Positions 1-6,305 of a stretch of 11,190 nucleotides of DNA are shown one piece after another (position 1 is the first letter of the stretch; each line of letters begins with the position of its first letter). The DNA comes from Flavobacteriaceae bacterium. Its GTDB lineage: Bacteria > Bacteroidota > Bacteroidia > Flavobacteriales > Flavobacteriaceae. Made by a program: the position numbers and the translations under genes. The stretch covers positions 1 to 11,190 of the forward strand of contig CANHBE010000063.1 of the NCBI GenBank assembly GCA_947458575.1, in the 5' to 3' direction. Below the pieces are notes generated by a model. The model was not told where the DNA came from and did not search any database. It worked only from the letters and a program-made list of their open reading frames with translations.

Positions 1-809
1 GTTTCACCACCCATAGGAACAAATTTTGTTTCTTGGGCCAAATAAGGATATTCGGCAACAACGTCATCATAAGTCCCATTATCATCATCGCTAGCCAAGA
101 AACAATCATTATGGTGACCTAAGCGCGCCACATTACTGTTGCTAAATGCTTGTGAATTTGATAATGCGTTTGCCGCATACAAATCTTGTTTGAAAGCCGG
201 TTTTCTCAATTGCACCGTTCTATTAAGAGGAAGAGCATTTAACAAAGCATTGACAACTTCTCTTCTGTTATTGAGATTTTGAGTGGTTAAATTGGTTTGG
301 TTATAACCCCAGCCACCGAATTCCGCTTGACTTGTATAAAACCACTCACCCCAAGTTCCAATAAATCCTGCTTGAACTGAAGCAATAATGTCACTATTTA
401 AAGTGAAGTAAGGACGTAATTGATTGATATGGTCTAGAATAACTGCTTTTGATGCATCTCTGGGAGAATCAGTAGTGTTGCTCGAATAAGTAAACCTTAA
501 GATACACTTTAATCCTGCATTTCTGATTTTGTCAAAATCACTTTGCATATTGGCAAGATATTCGGCTGAGATAGGAGTTGTCTTGAAATCATTTAATCTG
601 TAATTTCGGTATATGATCGTAATATTGTTGTTGATTCTGTAATCCGTCAATTCTGTCTGATTCAAAGGAGAATTGGAAGATGTAAATTTGAAAAATCCAC
701 GTTCCGGATTTGAAAGTACAGCACTCGAAGGTGTGTACGATTTGCTTACTAATTGAGCGCTTGCACAAAAAGCAAGAAACATACTCAACATTAAAAATAT
801 TTTTTTCAT
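1..809 (-). CDS. secreted DUF4874/DUF4832 protein, 3' end beyond the window
   Basis: Reading from the ATG at 809, an open frame of 269 codons continues past the left edge. Residues 1-19 (MKKIFLMLSMFLAFCASAQ) form a signal peptide with a likely cleavage after CASA. Next comes a DUF4874-type domain with SNPERGFF at 33-40 and GFIGTWGEWFYT at about 148-159. The start of a DUF4832-type domain follows, with RLGHHNDCFLASDDDNGTY at 229-247. These families occur together in exported bacterial proteins. The first half resembles a glycoside-hydrolase-like TIM barrel, and the WGEW glutamate sits where an acid residue would be expected, but no activity can be assigned from sequence. It is probably periplasmic, surface-bound or secreted. 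A C-terminal sorting domain, if present, lies outside the window. The gene has its own promoter and three operator-like repeats upstream. Family call sure; function unknown. Confidence 0.85.
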   Translation of the reverse strand, partial: MKKIFLMLSMFLAFCASAQLVSKSYTPSSAVLSNPERGFFKFTSSNSPLNQTELTDYRINNNITIIYRNYRLNDFKTTPISAEYLANMQSDFDKIRNAGLKCILRFTYSSNTTDSPRDASKAVILDHINQLRPYFTLNSDIIASVQAGFIGTWGEWFYTSQAEFGGWGYNQTNLTTQNLNNRREVVNALLNALPLNRTVQLRKPAFKQDLYAANALSNSQAFSNSNVARLGHHNDCFLASDDDNGTYDDVVAEYPYLAQETKFVPMGGE

Positions 810-845
810 TGTACTTAGTAGGTTTTTAGAGGTTTAATTTGTACG

Positions 846-859
846 TTTCGTTGACGCCA
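846..859 (-). promoter_or_regulatory. operator-like repeat, copy 3 (degenerate)
   Basis: TTTCGTTGACGCCA on the plus strand resembles the inverted form of the motif seen at 883-896 and 913-926 (TTTCGTCGATGAAA); the first six bases match and the right arm is degenerate. It overlaps the last bases of the predicted -7 box and the expected transcription start. A regulator bound here would block initiation. Confidence 0.3.
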
Positions 860-884
860 AATTTATATAGATTAAATACACAAA
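858..884 (-). promoter_or_regulatory. predicted Bacteroidota-type promoter of the DUF4874/DUF4832 gene
   Basis: On the minus strand TAAATTTG (865-858) matches the Bacteroidota -7 consensus TAnnTTTG exactly. A TTTG at 884-881 could serve as the -33 element, though the 15-base spacer is somewhat short. Transcription would start near 853-850, giving an untranslated leader of about 40 bases before the ATG at 809. Operator-like repeats cover the -33 box and the predicted start. Confidence 0.5.
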
Positions 885-896
885 ACATCGACGAAA
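883..896 (+). promoter_or_regulatory. operator-like repeat, copy 1
   Basis: AAACATCGACGAAA shares the 11-base core CATCGACGAAA exactly with copy 2, placed 30 bases away, which is about three helical turns. It overlaps the candidate -33 element of the minus-strand promoter by two bases. The regular spacing suggests binding of a regulator to one face of the DNA. Confidence 0.4.
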
Positions 897-912
897 GTGT
901 TAAAAAATTTTA

Positions 913-926
913 TTTCATCGACGAAA
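913..926 (+). promoter_or_regulatory. operator-like repeat, copy 2, near-perfect palindrome
   Basis: TTTCATCGACGAAA is an inverted repeat around the central TCGA, broken only at the paired positions 5 and 10. It lies about 65 bases upstream of the predicted start of the DUF4874/DUF4832 gene. The symmetry is that of a dimeric repressor or activator site. No regulator gene is present in the window to pair with it. Confidence 0.4.
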
Positions 927-1148
927 TGCACGTTTTTTTAAATTTTGTAAGAAAAAAGTTATTTAAAGAACTCAGTTTGTACGATTAAGCGTATTGATTG
1001 ACTTCTAAAGTTGTTAACAATTTGGTTTAGTGTTGTTTATAAGTGCAAATTCGAACCGTAATTAGCGCTAAGTTTTATAATCGTATTTATATTTTTTCTC
1101 ATTTTCTATACTGAAACAACTGCGATTTTTATTCATAGTTCTTTTAGA

Positions 1149-1174
1149 ATAATATAAATTATAATTTATATTAT
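1149..1174. repeat. 26-base perfect A/T palindrome
   Basis: Bases 1149-1161 are the exact reverse complement of 1162-1174, with no loop, and every base is A or T. The core reads AATATAAATTA then TAATTTATATT. Chance symmetry is easier in such AT-rich DNA, yet 13 paired positions is long. It could be a protein binding site or merely flexible DNA. It lies about 170 bases before the DUF294-type gene. Confidence 0.55.
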
Positions 1175-1292
1175 GTAAAATAGAAAATAGAATAAATCAC
1201 ACTATATAATACTTTCTGGAGTTTATTCCACCAATGTCATCTGTGTAACATATCTTTTTCATTCCAATAGAAAAAACTCCATGTTAGTTTGT

Positions 1293-1300
1293 TATTTTTG
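1293..1300 (+). promoter_or_regulatory. predicted -7 element for the DUF294-exonuclease unit
   Basis: TATTTTTG fits TAnnTTTG exactly. Transcription would begin near 1307, leaving a leader of about 37 bases before the ATG at 1344. No convincing TTG or TTTG lies at the expected -33 distance (the region around 1270-1276 is A-rich), so the promoter may be weak or need an activator. Confidence 0.45.
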
Positions 1301-1343
1301 CAGTGCTTTAATATAGAGAGAAACCAAAATAACAGAGCTTAAT

Positions 1344-3257
1344 ATGAATGTGATAGTTGAAAGAATTGCAGATTTTCTTCAGAAGTTTCAACCATTTAGT
1401 TACTTGTCTTTCGATCAATTGAAAGATGTTGCAGCTAGCATCAAAGTTATTAATTTGGATAAGAATCAGGTTCTCTTTAAAATTAATGATTCCCTGCATG
1501 ATAGTTTTTATGCTGTTGCATCAGGTACAGTAAATCTTTCAGTAATTTCCGATGCGGAAGAAACACTACTCAATAAATGCCTTCCAGGTGACGTTTTTGG
1601 ACTTCGACCGTTTTTTGCAAAGAATAATTACATGATGACAGCAAAAGCGCGCGAAGAATCTGTGGTTTATGCTATTCCGATCAGCGTATTCAGACCTTTT
1701 GTGGCTCAAAATTCTGAGGTGTTGAATTTCCTATTGGAGAGCTTTGCTCATAATTCGAATGATCCGAAAGATCATGAAAACAAAGGAAAATTATTGTCGG
1801 ATAATGTCATAATTTCTACTCAACAGTCTGAGATTCAATATTTGCAGACATTAACATATAATAAGACGCCATTAAAAGTTTCTTCGTCAACAGAGGTCAG
1901 CGAAATTGCCCAGATGATGACTGATAATTTAATCAATAGTGTTTTTGTTACCGATAATATTTATCCAATCGGTATTATTACTGATACAGATTTTCGGGCA
2001 AAAATAGCAACCGGTAGATATCCCATAACCACAACAGCCGAAAAGATTATGAGTTCTCCTGTTATTACGGTCACAGAGAATGTTTCGCTAGCCGAAGCGC
2101 AACTACTAATGCTAAAGAATAATGTTAGTCACTTATGCGTAACCGTTGATGGATCGGAGAAATCAGAAATTAAAGGTGTAATTTCAGAACACGATTTAAT
2201 AGTCGCGCAAGCCAGTAATCCCGGTGTTCTTATCAAAGAAATTAAGCGCTCCAAGAATGCTCTTGATTTAAAGCTTATTCGCAACAAACTATCCGAGATT
2301 ATTCAAACATCAATATCTAAGAATATTCCATTGACGCATATTTTTAATATTGCCGGCGAAATTAATTTAGCTATAGTCAAACGGTCAATTGAGCTGTCAA
2401 TACTGGAATTTGGGTCTCCTCCTGCCAGGTTCGCCTTCCTATGTATTGGAAGTCAAGGTCGAAAAGAACAATTGCTATTAACAGATCAGGATAATATTCT
2501 TGTATTCGAAGATGTTGCGACTGAAAATTATCGTGCTGTTAAGGATTATTTTGTCAAATTGGCAAAAATGGCCACCATTACTCTGGAACAAGTTGGTTAC
2601 ACAAGCTGCCCGAATGGTCATATTTCTAGTAATATTCTTTGGTGTAAGTCTTTGACAGATTGGACAAAACAATACGAAAATTGGATGAATACTCCAGGAG
2701 AAATCAGTAATGAAATCAGTAGTATATTTTTTGATTACGAGATTGCTTTCGGAGAGCCAAAAATTGAAGAAGCAATAACTAATGTAATTTTCAAGAATAT
2801 TAAAAAACAACGATTATTCTTTGATTACCTTGGAAATGACGCAATTAGAAAGCCTGCTCCTCTTAGTTTCTTCAAAAAGTTCAACGTGGAAGAAGAAGGA
2901 ATCAATAAGGATAAATTCGACATCAAAACAAGAGCAATAATGCCTTTGGTTGACGGTGCAAGATTGTTTACCATAAGCAATAACATAAAAGGAATTAATA
3001 ACACGCACATGCGCTTTAAGCAATTGGCAATTGCAGATCCGAAGCACGCCGAGATTTATCTCAATTGTGCCGATGCATTCCTGACACTTTCAAAATACAG
3101 AACGCTCGAAGGTTTGCGAAATGATAATTCTGGTCAGTATATAACGCTAGAGGAACTTTCTAAAACCGATCGCGAAATACTTAAAAACGCTTTGGCCGCA
3201 ATGAAAGAGCTTGAGGAATTAATAAAGGATTCGTTTCAACTAACTCAATTCTCGTAA
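1344..3257 (+). CDS. cyclic-nucleotide-domain / CBS pair / DUF294 nucleotidyltransferase-like protein
   Basis: A 637-residue cytoplasmic protein with four parts. Residues about 15-130 are a cyclic-nucleotide-binding-like beta roll with PGDVFG at 81-86. Residues about 175-292 are two CBS motifs (ITDTDFRA at 212-219 and ISEHDL at 280-285), which usually bind adenine nucleotides. Residues about 310-450 are a DUF294 nucleotidyltransferase-like domain with GSQGRKEQ (369-376) and TDQDN (380-384), the GS and D-x-D signature shared with GlnD-type uridylyltransferases. The rest is the DUF294 C-terminal helical domain. The likely role is nucleotide-sensing control, perhaps by transfer of a nucleotide to a target; the target is unknown. 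The beta roll lacks the glutamate and arginine that grip the cAMP phosphate in CRP. It is followed after 2 bases by the exonuclease gene. Related proteins are often encoded near acs or acetate permease genes, and acs lies about 6.5 kb away here. Confidence 0.88.
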   Translation: MNVIVERIADFLQKFQPFSYLSFDQLKDVAASIKVINLDKNQVLFKINDSLHDSFYAVASGTVNLSVISDAEETLLNKCLPGDVFGLRPFFAKNNYMMTAKAREESVVYAIPISVFRPFVAQNSEVLNFLLESFAHNSNDPKDHENKGKLLSDNVIISTQQSEIQYLQTLTYNKTPLKVSSSTEVSEIAQMMTDNLINSVFVTDNIYPIGIITDTDFRAKIATGRYPITTTAEKIMSSPVITVTENVSLAEAQLLMLKNNVSHLCVTVDGSEKSEIKGVISEHDLIVAQASNPGVLIKEIKRSKNALDLKLIRNKLSEIIQTSISKNIPLTHIFNIAGEINLAIVKRSIELSILEFGSPPARFAFLCIGSQGRKEQLLLTDQDNILVFEDVATENYRAVKDYFVKLAKMATITLEQVGYTSCPNGHISSNILWCKSLTDWTKQYENWMNTPGEISNEISSIFFDYEIAFGEPKIEEAITNVIFKNIKKQRLFFDYLGNDAIRKPAPLSFFKKFNVEEEGINKDKFDIKTRAIMPLVDGARLFTISNNIKGINNTHMRFKQLAIADPKHAEIYLNCADAFLTLSKYRTLEGLRNDNSGQYITLEELSKTDREILKNALAAMKELEELIKDSFQLTQFS

Positions 3258-3259
3258 AT

Positions 3260-3859
3260 ATGTTAGATTGGATCAAGAACTTAAACAAGGAATACCCTGA
3301 CTTCTGGAAGAGTTACAGCTCAAAATTTCAAAAGAAGTCAAATCGATTTGTTGTAATCAGCACAGAAACCACAGGCCTAAATTCGAGTAAAGATGTGATT
3401 TTATCTATCGGAGCCATTACCATTGAAAATAATGCTATACTAGTCGGACAATCCTTTGAAGTGATTCTGCTTCAGTATATTTTCTTACATGATAATGGAA
3501 TTTCAAATGAGTTTATTGTCGAGAGCAAACTTCCAAAATTAGGTGAACCTGAAGCTATAAAGGCTTTCATTGAATTTATTGGAAATGCTATTTTGGTTGG
3601 GCATCGTATTCATTTTGATATTGATATGATCAATGAAGCGCTGTATAAAATGGGCTGTAGTCGATTAAAAAATGAAGCAATTGACATTGAAATAATGTAT
3701 CGCAAATTGATTGATAACACTGATAAACAGTTTTCGGTTGATGAATTAGGTAAAATTTTAAATGTACCAAGAAATGAGCGTCATTCCTCTGCTGAAGATG
3801 CGTATACAATTGCCTTGATGTTTTTGAAACTAAAATCTAGATTGGGTATAAATATCTAA
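3260..3859 (+). CDS. DnaQ-like DEDDh-type 3'-5' exonuclease with altered first motif
   Basis: A 199-residue protein of the DnaQ/DNA polymerase III epsilon exonuclease fold. Motif I reads VVISTETTGL (31-40), motif II GHRIHFD (114-120) and motif III HSSAED (175-180), giving the H-x4-D pattern of the DEDDh class. Family members normally start motif I with D-x-E, the two acids that hold catalytic metal; here residue 34 is serine (codon AGC at 3359-3361) while Glu36, Asp120, His175 and Asp180 remain. Activity may be reduced or lost, or this may be a lineage-specific form. It starts 2 bases after the DUF294-type gene, so the two are co-transcribed and probably act together. Its last 30 bases overlap the 3' end of the convergent phosphopantetheinyl transferase gene. 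Confidence 0.87.
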   Translation: MLDWIKNLNKEYPDFWKSYSSKFQKKSNRFVVISTETTGLNSSKDVILSIGAITIENNAILVGQSFEVILLQYIFLHDNGISNEFIVESKLPKLGEPEAIKAFIEFIGNAILVGHRIHFDIDMINEALYKMGCSRLKNEAIDIEIMYRKLIDNTDKQFSVDELGKILNVPRNERHSSAEDAYTIALMFLKLKSRLGINI

Positions 3860-4339
3860 TTGAACGCAGCGTTCGAATGCCCCATGATGCGTTTTTGAAA
3901 CAGGGTTTTTTGAGAGCTTCGCATGCGGAATTCCAAATTGGTCTTTGAAAGTATTGATTGAATCAATGTTTTCAATTTTTTGAAAGCTTCCTCGTTCAGT
4001 TACAGCTTCTGTATAAATCAATTCATTTGTAACAATCGTTCTGGTTAAGTAAATGAATTGATCAACCTTAACCTTTCCGAAAATAAGTCCGTGCTGCTGT
4101 TTCCCAAAAGTGCATTCAAAATCCTTAGGCATAAACACCCGTTTTTTGGTTTTTCGATGATAAATTTTATACGCTGCTTCCTTTCCACTCCATAAACACC
4201 AAACCATAACCTCCGGATTCTTTGCAGAAAAAATAGCGCGCTGTTCTTTTGATGTAAAGATCTTCTCAATCCACCGGTCTCTTTTCCAATTGCTTTCTAT
4301 TCGTGAAAGCGCTAAGTCAACAATGTCATTGCCAATCAT
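3830..4339 (-). CDS. AcpS-type 4'-phosphopantetheinyl transferase
   Basis: A 169-residue enzyme expected to move the 4'-phosphopantetheine arm from coenzyme A to the serine of the ACP encoded just upstream. GNDIVDL at 3-9 supplies a metal-binding aspartate (Asp5). WSGKEAAYK at 50-58 is the signature WxxKEAxxK, with Glu54 as the second metal ligand. SKTHHG near 148-153 resembles the SxxHHG segment common in this superfamily. The length is somewhat above that of classical AcpS (about 120-130 residues), consistent with a stand-alone transferase for secondary metabolism. The start overlaps the ACP stop as ATGA. It is the last gene of the operon and runs 30 bases into the end of the exonuclease gene on the other strand. 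Confidence 0.88.
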   Translation of the reverse strand: MIGNDIVDLALSRIESNWKRDRWIEKIFTSKEQRAIFSAKNPEVMVWCLWSGKEAAYKIYHRKTKKRVFMPKDFECTFGKQQHGLIFGKVKVDQFIYLTRTIVTNELIYTEAVTERGSFQKIENIDSINTFKDQFGIPHAKLSKNPVSKTHHGAFERCVQLDIYTQSRF

Positions 4340-4605
4340 CCTTGATCTAGTTTTGATTCAATAATAGCTATCGCCGACGCAACAGTCAACATTTTTTCCA
4401 TCGATTGGTCATCGATGACAATTTGAAAGGCATCTTCAATATCCAAAACGATATCAACTAAATTGGCGGAATTAATTTTGAGATCGTTTATAAAGTCAGT
4501 CGATTCGTCTAAAGTTTCGAACGCTTTAACTTCCTTTGTATATGGCTTTATGATGCCTTTAAGTTGTTCAATAATTGAATTTCTATCCATCGTGTTATTT
4601 TTCAT
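4336..4605 (-). CDS. acyl carrier protein of the PKS operon
   Basis: A small acidic four-helix carrier. The modification site lies in DLKINSANLVD, where Ser46 (counted from the ATG at 4605) would take the phosphopantetheine arm; the usual DSL reads NSA here. The helix after it (IVLDIEDAF) is acidic, as expected for docking to partner enzymes. Three in-frame ATG codons exist, at 4629, 4605 and 4590. The one at 4629 would overlap the ketosynthase gene by 35 bases and add residues that do not look like ACP. I prefer 4605 (89 residues, 11-base overlap); 4590 (84 residues, 4-base gap) is also credible. Its stop overlaps the transferase start. It is probably distinct from the housekeeping AcpP and dedicated to this pathway. 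Confidence 0.88.
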   Translation of the reverse strand: MKNNTMDRNSIIEQLKGIIKPYTKEVKAFETLDESTDFINDLKINSANLVDIVLDIEDAFQIVIDDQSMEKMLTVASAIAIIESKLDQG

Positions 4606-5872
4606 ATTTTTTAAAAATGATGCAGCCATTCACATCTCCGAAACCAAAATTAGCTTTTGCAATAACTTTGATGTCTTTTTCAATTAGTGATTGATTCACC
4701 GCATTCCGTCCGATTAAAGTTGCAATTTCAGGATGCAAATCAGCACAATTGCGGTTTGGAAAAACAAAACCTTGAAACAGTTGCAAAATCGTTGCAACAC
4801 ACTCCAATCCACCCGCAGCAGAAAGGCAATGTCCGACCATCGATTTCAGAGAGTTAATATAAGGAAAATCATCGCCCTTTCGACCTAATGCTTCAGTCCA
4901 ATTAAGAATTTCTAGCGCATCTTTTGACGTCGCAGTAAGATGACCGTTGATCGCATCAATTTCCTCGGGCTGAATACCCGCATTTGATAACGCGTCTCGA
5001 ATACATTTTTGAACAGCCAAAGCATTTGGAGCGGTCATTGTACCTTCTCCCCTTTGCCCTCCGGAGTTGATATTTCCTCCGAGAACTTCAGCGTAAATAG
5101 TAGCCCGTCGACTCAGTGCAGCGTCAAGATCTTCCAACAGCAGTGCTCCTGCTCCACTTCCGGGGACAAACCCTGATGCGTCGGCGCTCATCGGACGAGA
5201 GCCTTCCTCCGGCTGGTGATTGTGTTTAAAGGTACAAACTTTCATTGCGTCAAATCCACCCCAAATGTACGGTCCGGAATCGCTCGTGCTTCCTGCTAAC
5301 ATTCGCTTGGCTCGACCTGATTTAATTCTTTCAAAAGCCATCAAAATACTTTCTGTCCCTGTTGTACAGGCCGACGAATTTGTCGTGACCTGATTTCCTA
5401 AACCTAATTTTCCGCCTAAGTATGCACTGACGCCACTATTCATGGTTTGAGCTACAGCTGTGCTTCCTAATCTTCTGGTTTGTAAATCATCAATTTTGTA
5501 TATACTTTCTCTAAACTTTTCAATTCCTGAGGTTCCGGTGCCAAAAATAGTTCCTGAATCCCAATCCGGATTTGGATTGTTGTCAACGGATAAACCGGCA
5601 TTTCTCCACGCTTCAATACCAGCCATTACACCATAAAGTATACCTGTTGCGTTGAAATTGCGGAGCTCCAGTTCTGTAAAGTAATCCAATTTCATTTCCT
5701 CTGAAATAAAAGGTTTACCGGAAATTTGACACGAAAACTGTAAATCCGCCAATTCTTGATCGAAACGAATACCTGATAAACCATGTCTAATCGCATGTAA
5801 AAATGCGTCAAGCCCTACTCCATTTGGAGCAACCACACCCAAACCTGTTATTACAACTCTTCTACTCATCAT
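4595..5872 (-). CDS. FabF-like beta-ketoacyl-ACP synthase
   Basis: A 425-residue condensing enzyme of the KAS II/FabF fold that joins an acyl group to malonyl-ACP with loss of CO2. The catalytic cysteine is Cys169 in TNSSACTTGTES. The two active-site histidines are His311 (NGHLTAT) and His348 (KSMVGH), with Lys343 beside the latter. The full set is present, so it should be active rather than a chain-length-factor type. The HGTST loop of FabF reads HLTAT, a change that separates it from housekeeping FabF. The length is close to FabF (about 413 residues). The start ATG at 5872 overlaps the dehydratase stop by 4 bases; a second ATG follows directly. It likely elongates the acyl chain on the neighbouring ACP that primes the type III PKS. 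Confidence 0.9.
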   Translation of the reverse strand: MMSRRVVITGLGVVAPNGVGLDAFLHAIRHGLSGIRFDQELADLQFSCQISGKPFISEEMKLDYFTELELRNFNATGILYGVMAGIEAWRNAGLSVDNNPNPDWDSGTIFGTGTSGIEKFRESIYKIDDLQTRRLGSTAVAQTMNSGVSAYLGGKLGLGNQVTTNSSACTTGTESILMAFERIKSGRAKRMLAGSTSDSGPYIWGGFDAMKVCTFKHNHQPEEGSRPMSADASGFVPGSGAGALLLEDLDAALSRRATIYAEVLGGNINSGGQRGEGTMTAPNALAVQKCIRDALSNAGIQPEEIDAINGHLTATSKDALEILNWTEALGRKGDDFPYINSLKSMVGHCLSAAGGLECVATILQLFQGFVFPNRNCADLHPEIATLIGRNAVNQSLIEKDIKVIAKANFGFGDVNGCIIFKKYEK

Positions 5873-6303
5873 GATTTACGTACCATTCCGGAAATCTCGC
5901 CACTGCATACCAATTCATTCTTCTCATTTTTCATTTCAACTTTACACTTTAATTTTCCAAATCGGAAGTAAATTTTCTCAGAATGTACAATTACTTTTTC
6001 GCCGGGATATACGGGTTTTAAAAATTCTACAACTACTGACGTTAAGGACATTACCATATTTTTTTTAAATTGATCGTTGATCAAAAATATCCCCAAACAT
6101 ACCACACCAATTTGTGCCATTACTTCGGTCAAGATGACACCGGGAGTCACAGGGTTGTTTTTAAAATGACCTTGATAAAACGCCAGCTTATCATCAAAAG
6201 TGTAGCAACCTTTAACACTATTTTTGTCTATGTGAAGAATGTCATCCACAAACAAAAAAGGCTTATCGTATGGCAATTTTTCAATGATATCCTTTGTGGT
6301 CAT
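5869..6303 (-). CDS. FabZ-like 3-hydroxyacyl-ACP dehydratase
   Basis: A 144-residue hot-dog fold protein, the usual FabZ length. LPYDKPFLFVD at 10-20 matches the FabZ opening LPHRYPFLLVD. The active site is His46 in QGHFKNNPVTPG and Glu60 in ILTEVMAQ; their 14-residue spacing equals that in E. coli FabZ (His54, Glu68). It should remove water from 3-hydroxyacyl-ACP to give the trans-2-enoyl form. No ketoreductase to supply the hydroxyacyl substrate is encoded nearby, so FabG of primary metabolism probably helps. The gene starts 2 bases after the type III PKS stop and ends with an ATGA overlap into the ketosynthase. Confidence 0.9.
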   Translation of the reverse strand: MTTKDIIEKLPYDKPFLFVDDILHIDKNSVKGCYTFDDKLAFYQGHFKNNPVTPGVILTEVMAQIGVVCLGIFLINDQFKKNMVMSLTSVVVEFLKPVYPGEKVIVHSEKIYFRFGKLKCKVEMKNEKNELVCSGEISGMVRKS

Positions 6304-6305
6304 AC

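Larger units (their letters stand above)
810..1343. other. divergent intergenic region, 534 bases, no gene found
   Basis: This AT-rich stretch separates two genes that point away from each other. It contains the promoter and operator-like repeats on the left (846-926), short perfect palindromes TTGTTAACAA (1011-1020) and TTAGCGCTAA (1062-1071), a 26-base A/T palindrome (1149-1174) and a rightward promoter near 1293-1300. I see no tRNA, convincing small open frame or structured RNA in it. Confidence 0.7.

Noticed and set aside
3862..3875. Inverted repeat GAACGC-A-GCGTTC just after the exonuclease stop as a terminator
   Set aside because: A one-base loop cannot fold; opening it leaves a very short stem, no T-run follows, and the bases encode residues of the phosphopantetheinyl transferase.
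4606..4629. ACP start at 4629
   Set aside because: The added eight residues are the ketosynthase C-terminal coding sequence read in another frame and are not part of the carrier fold.
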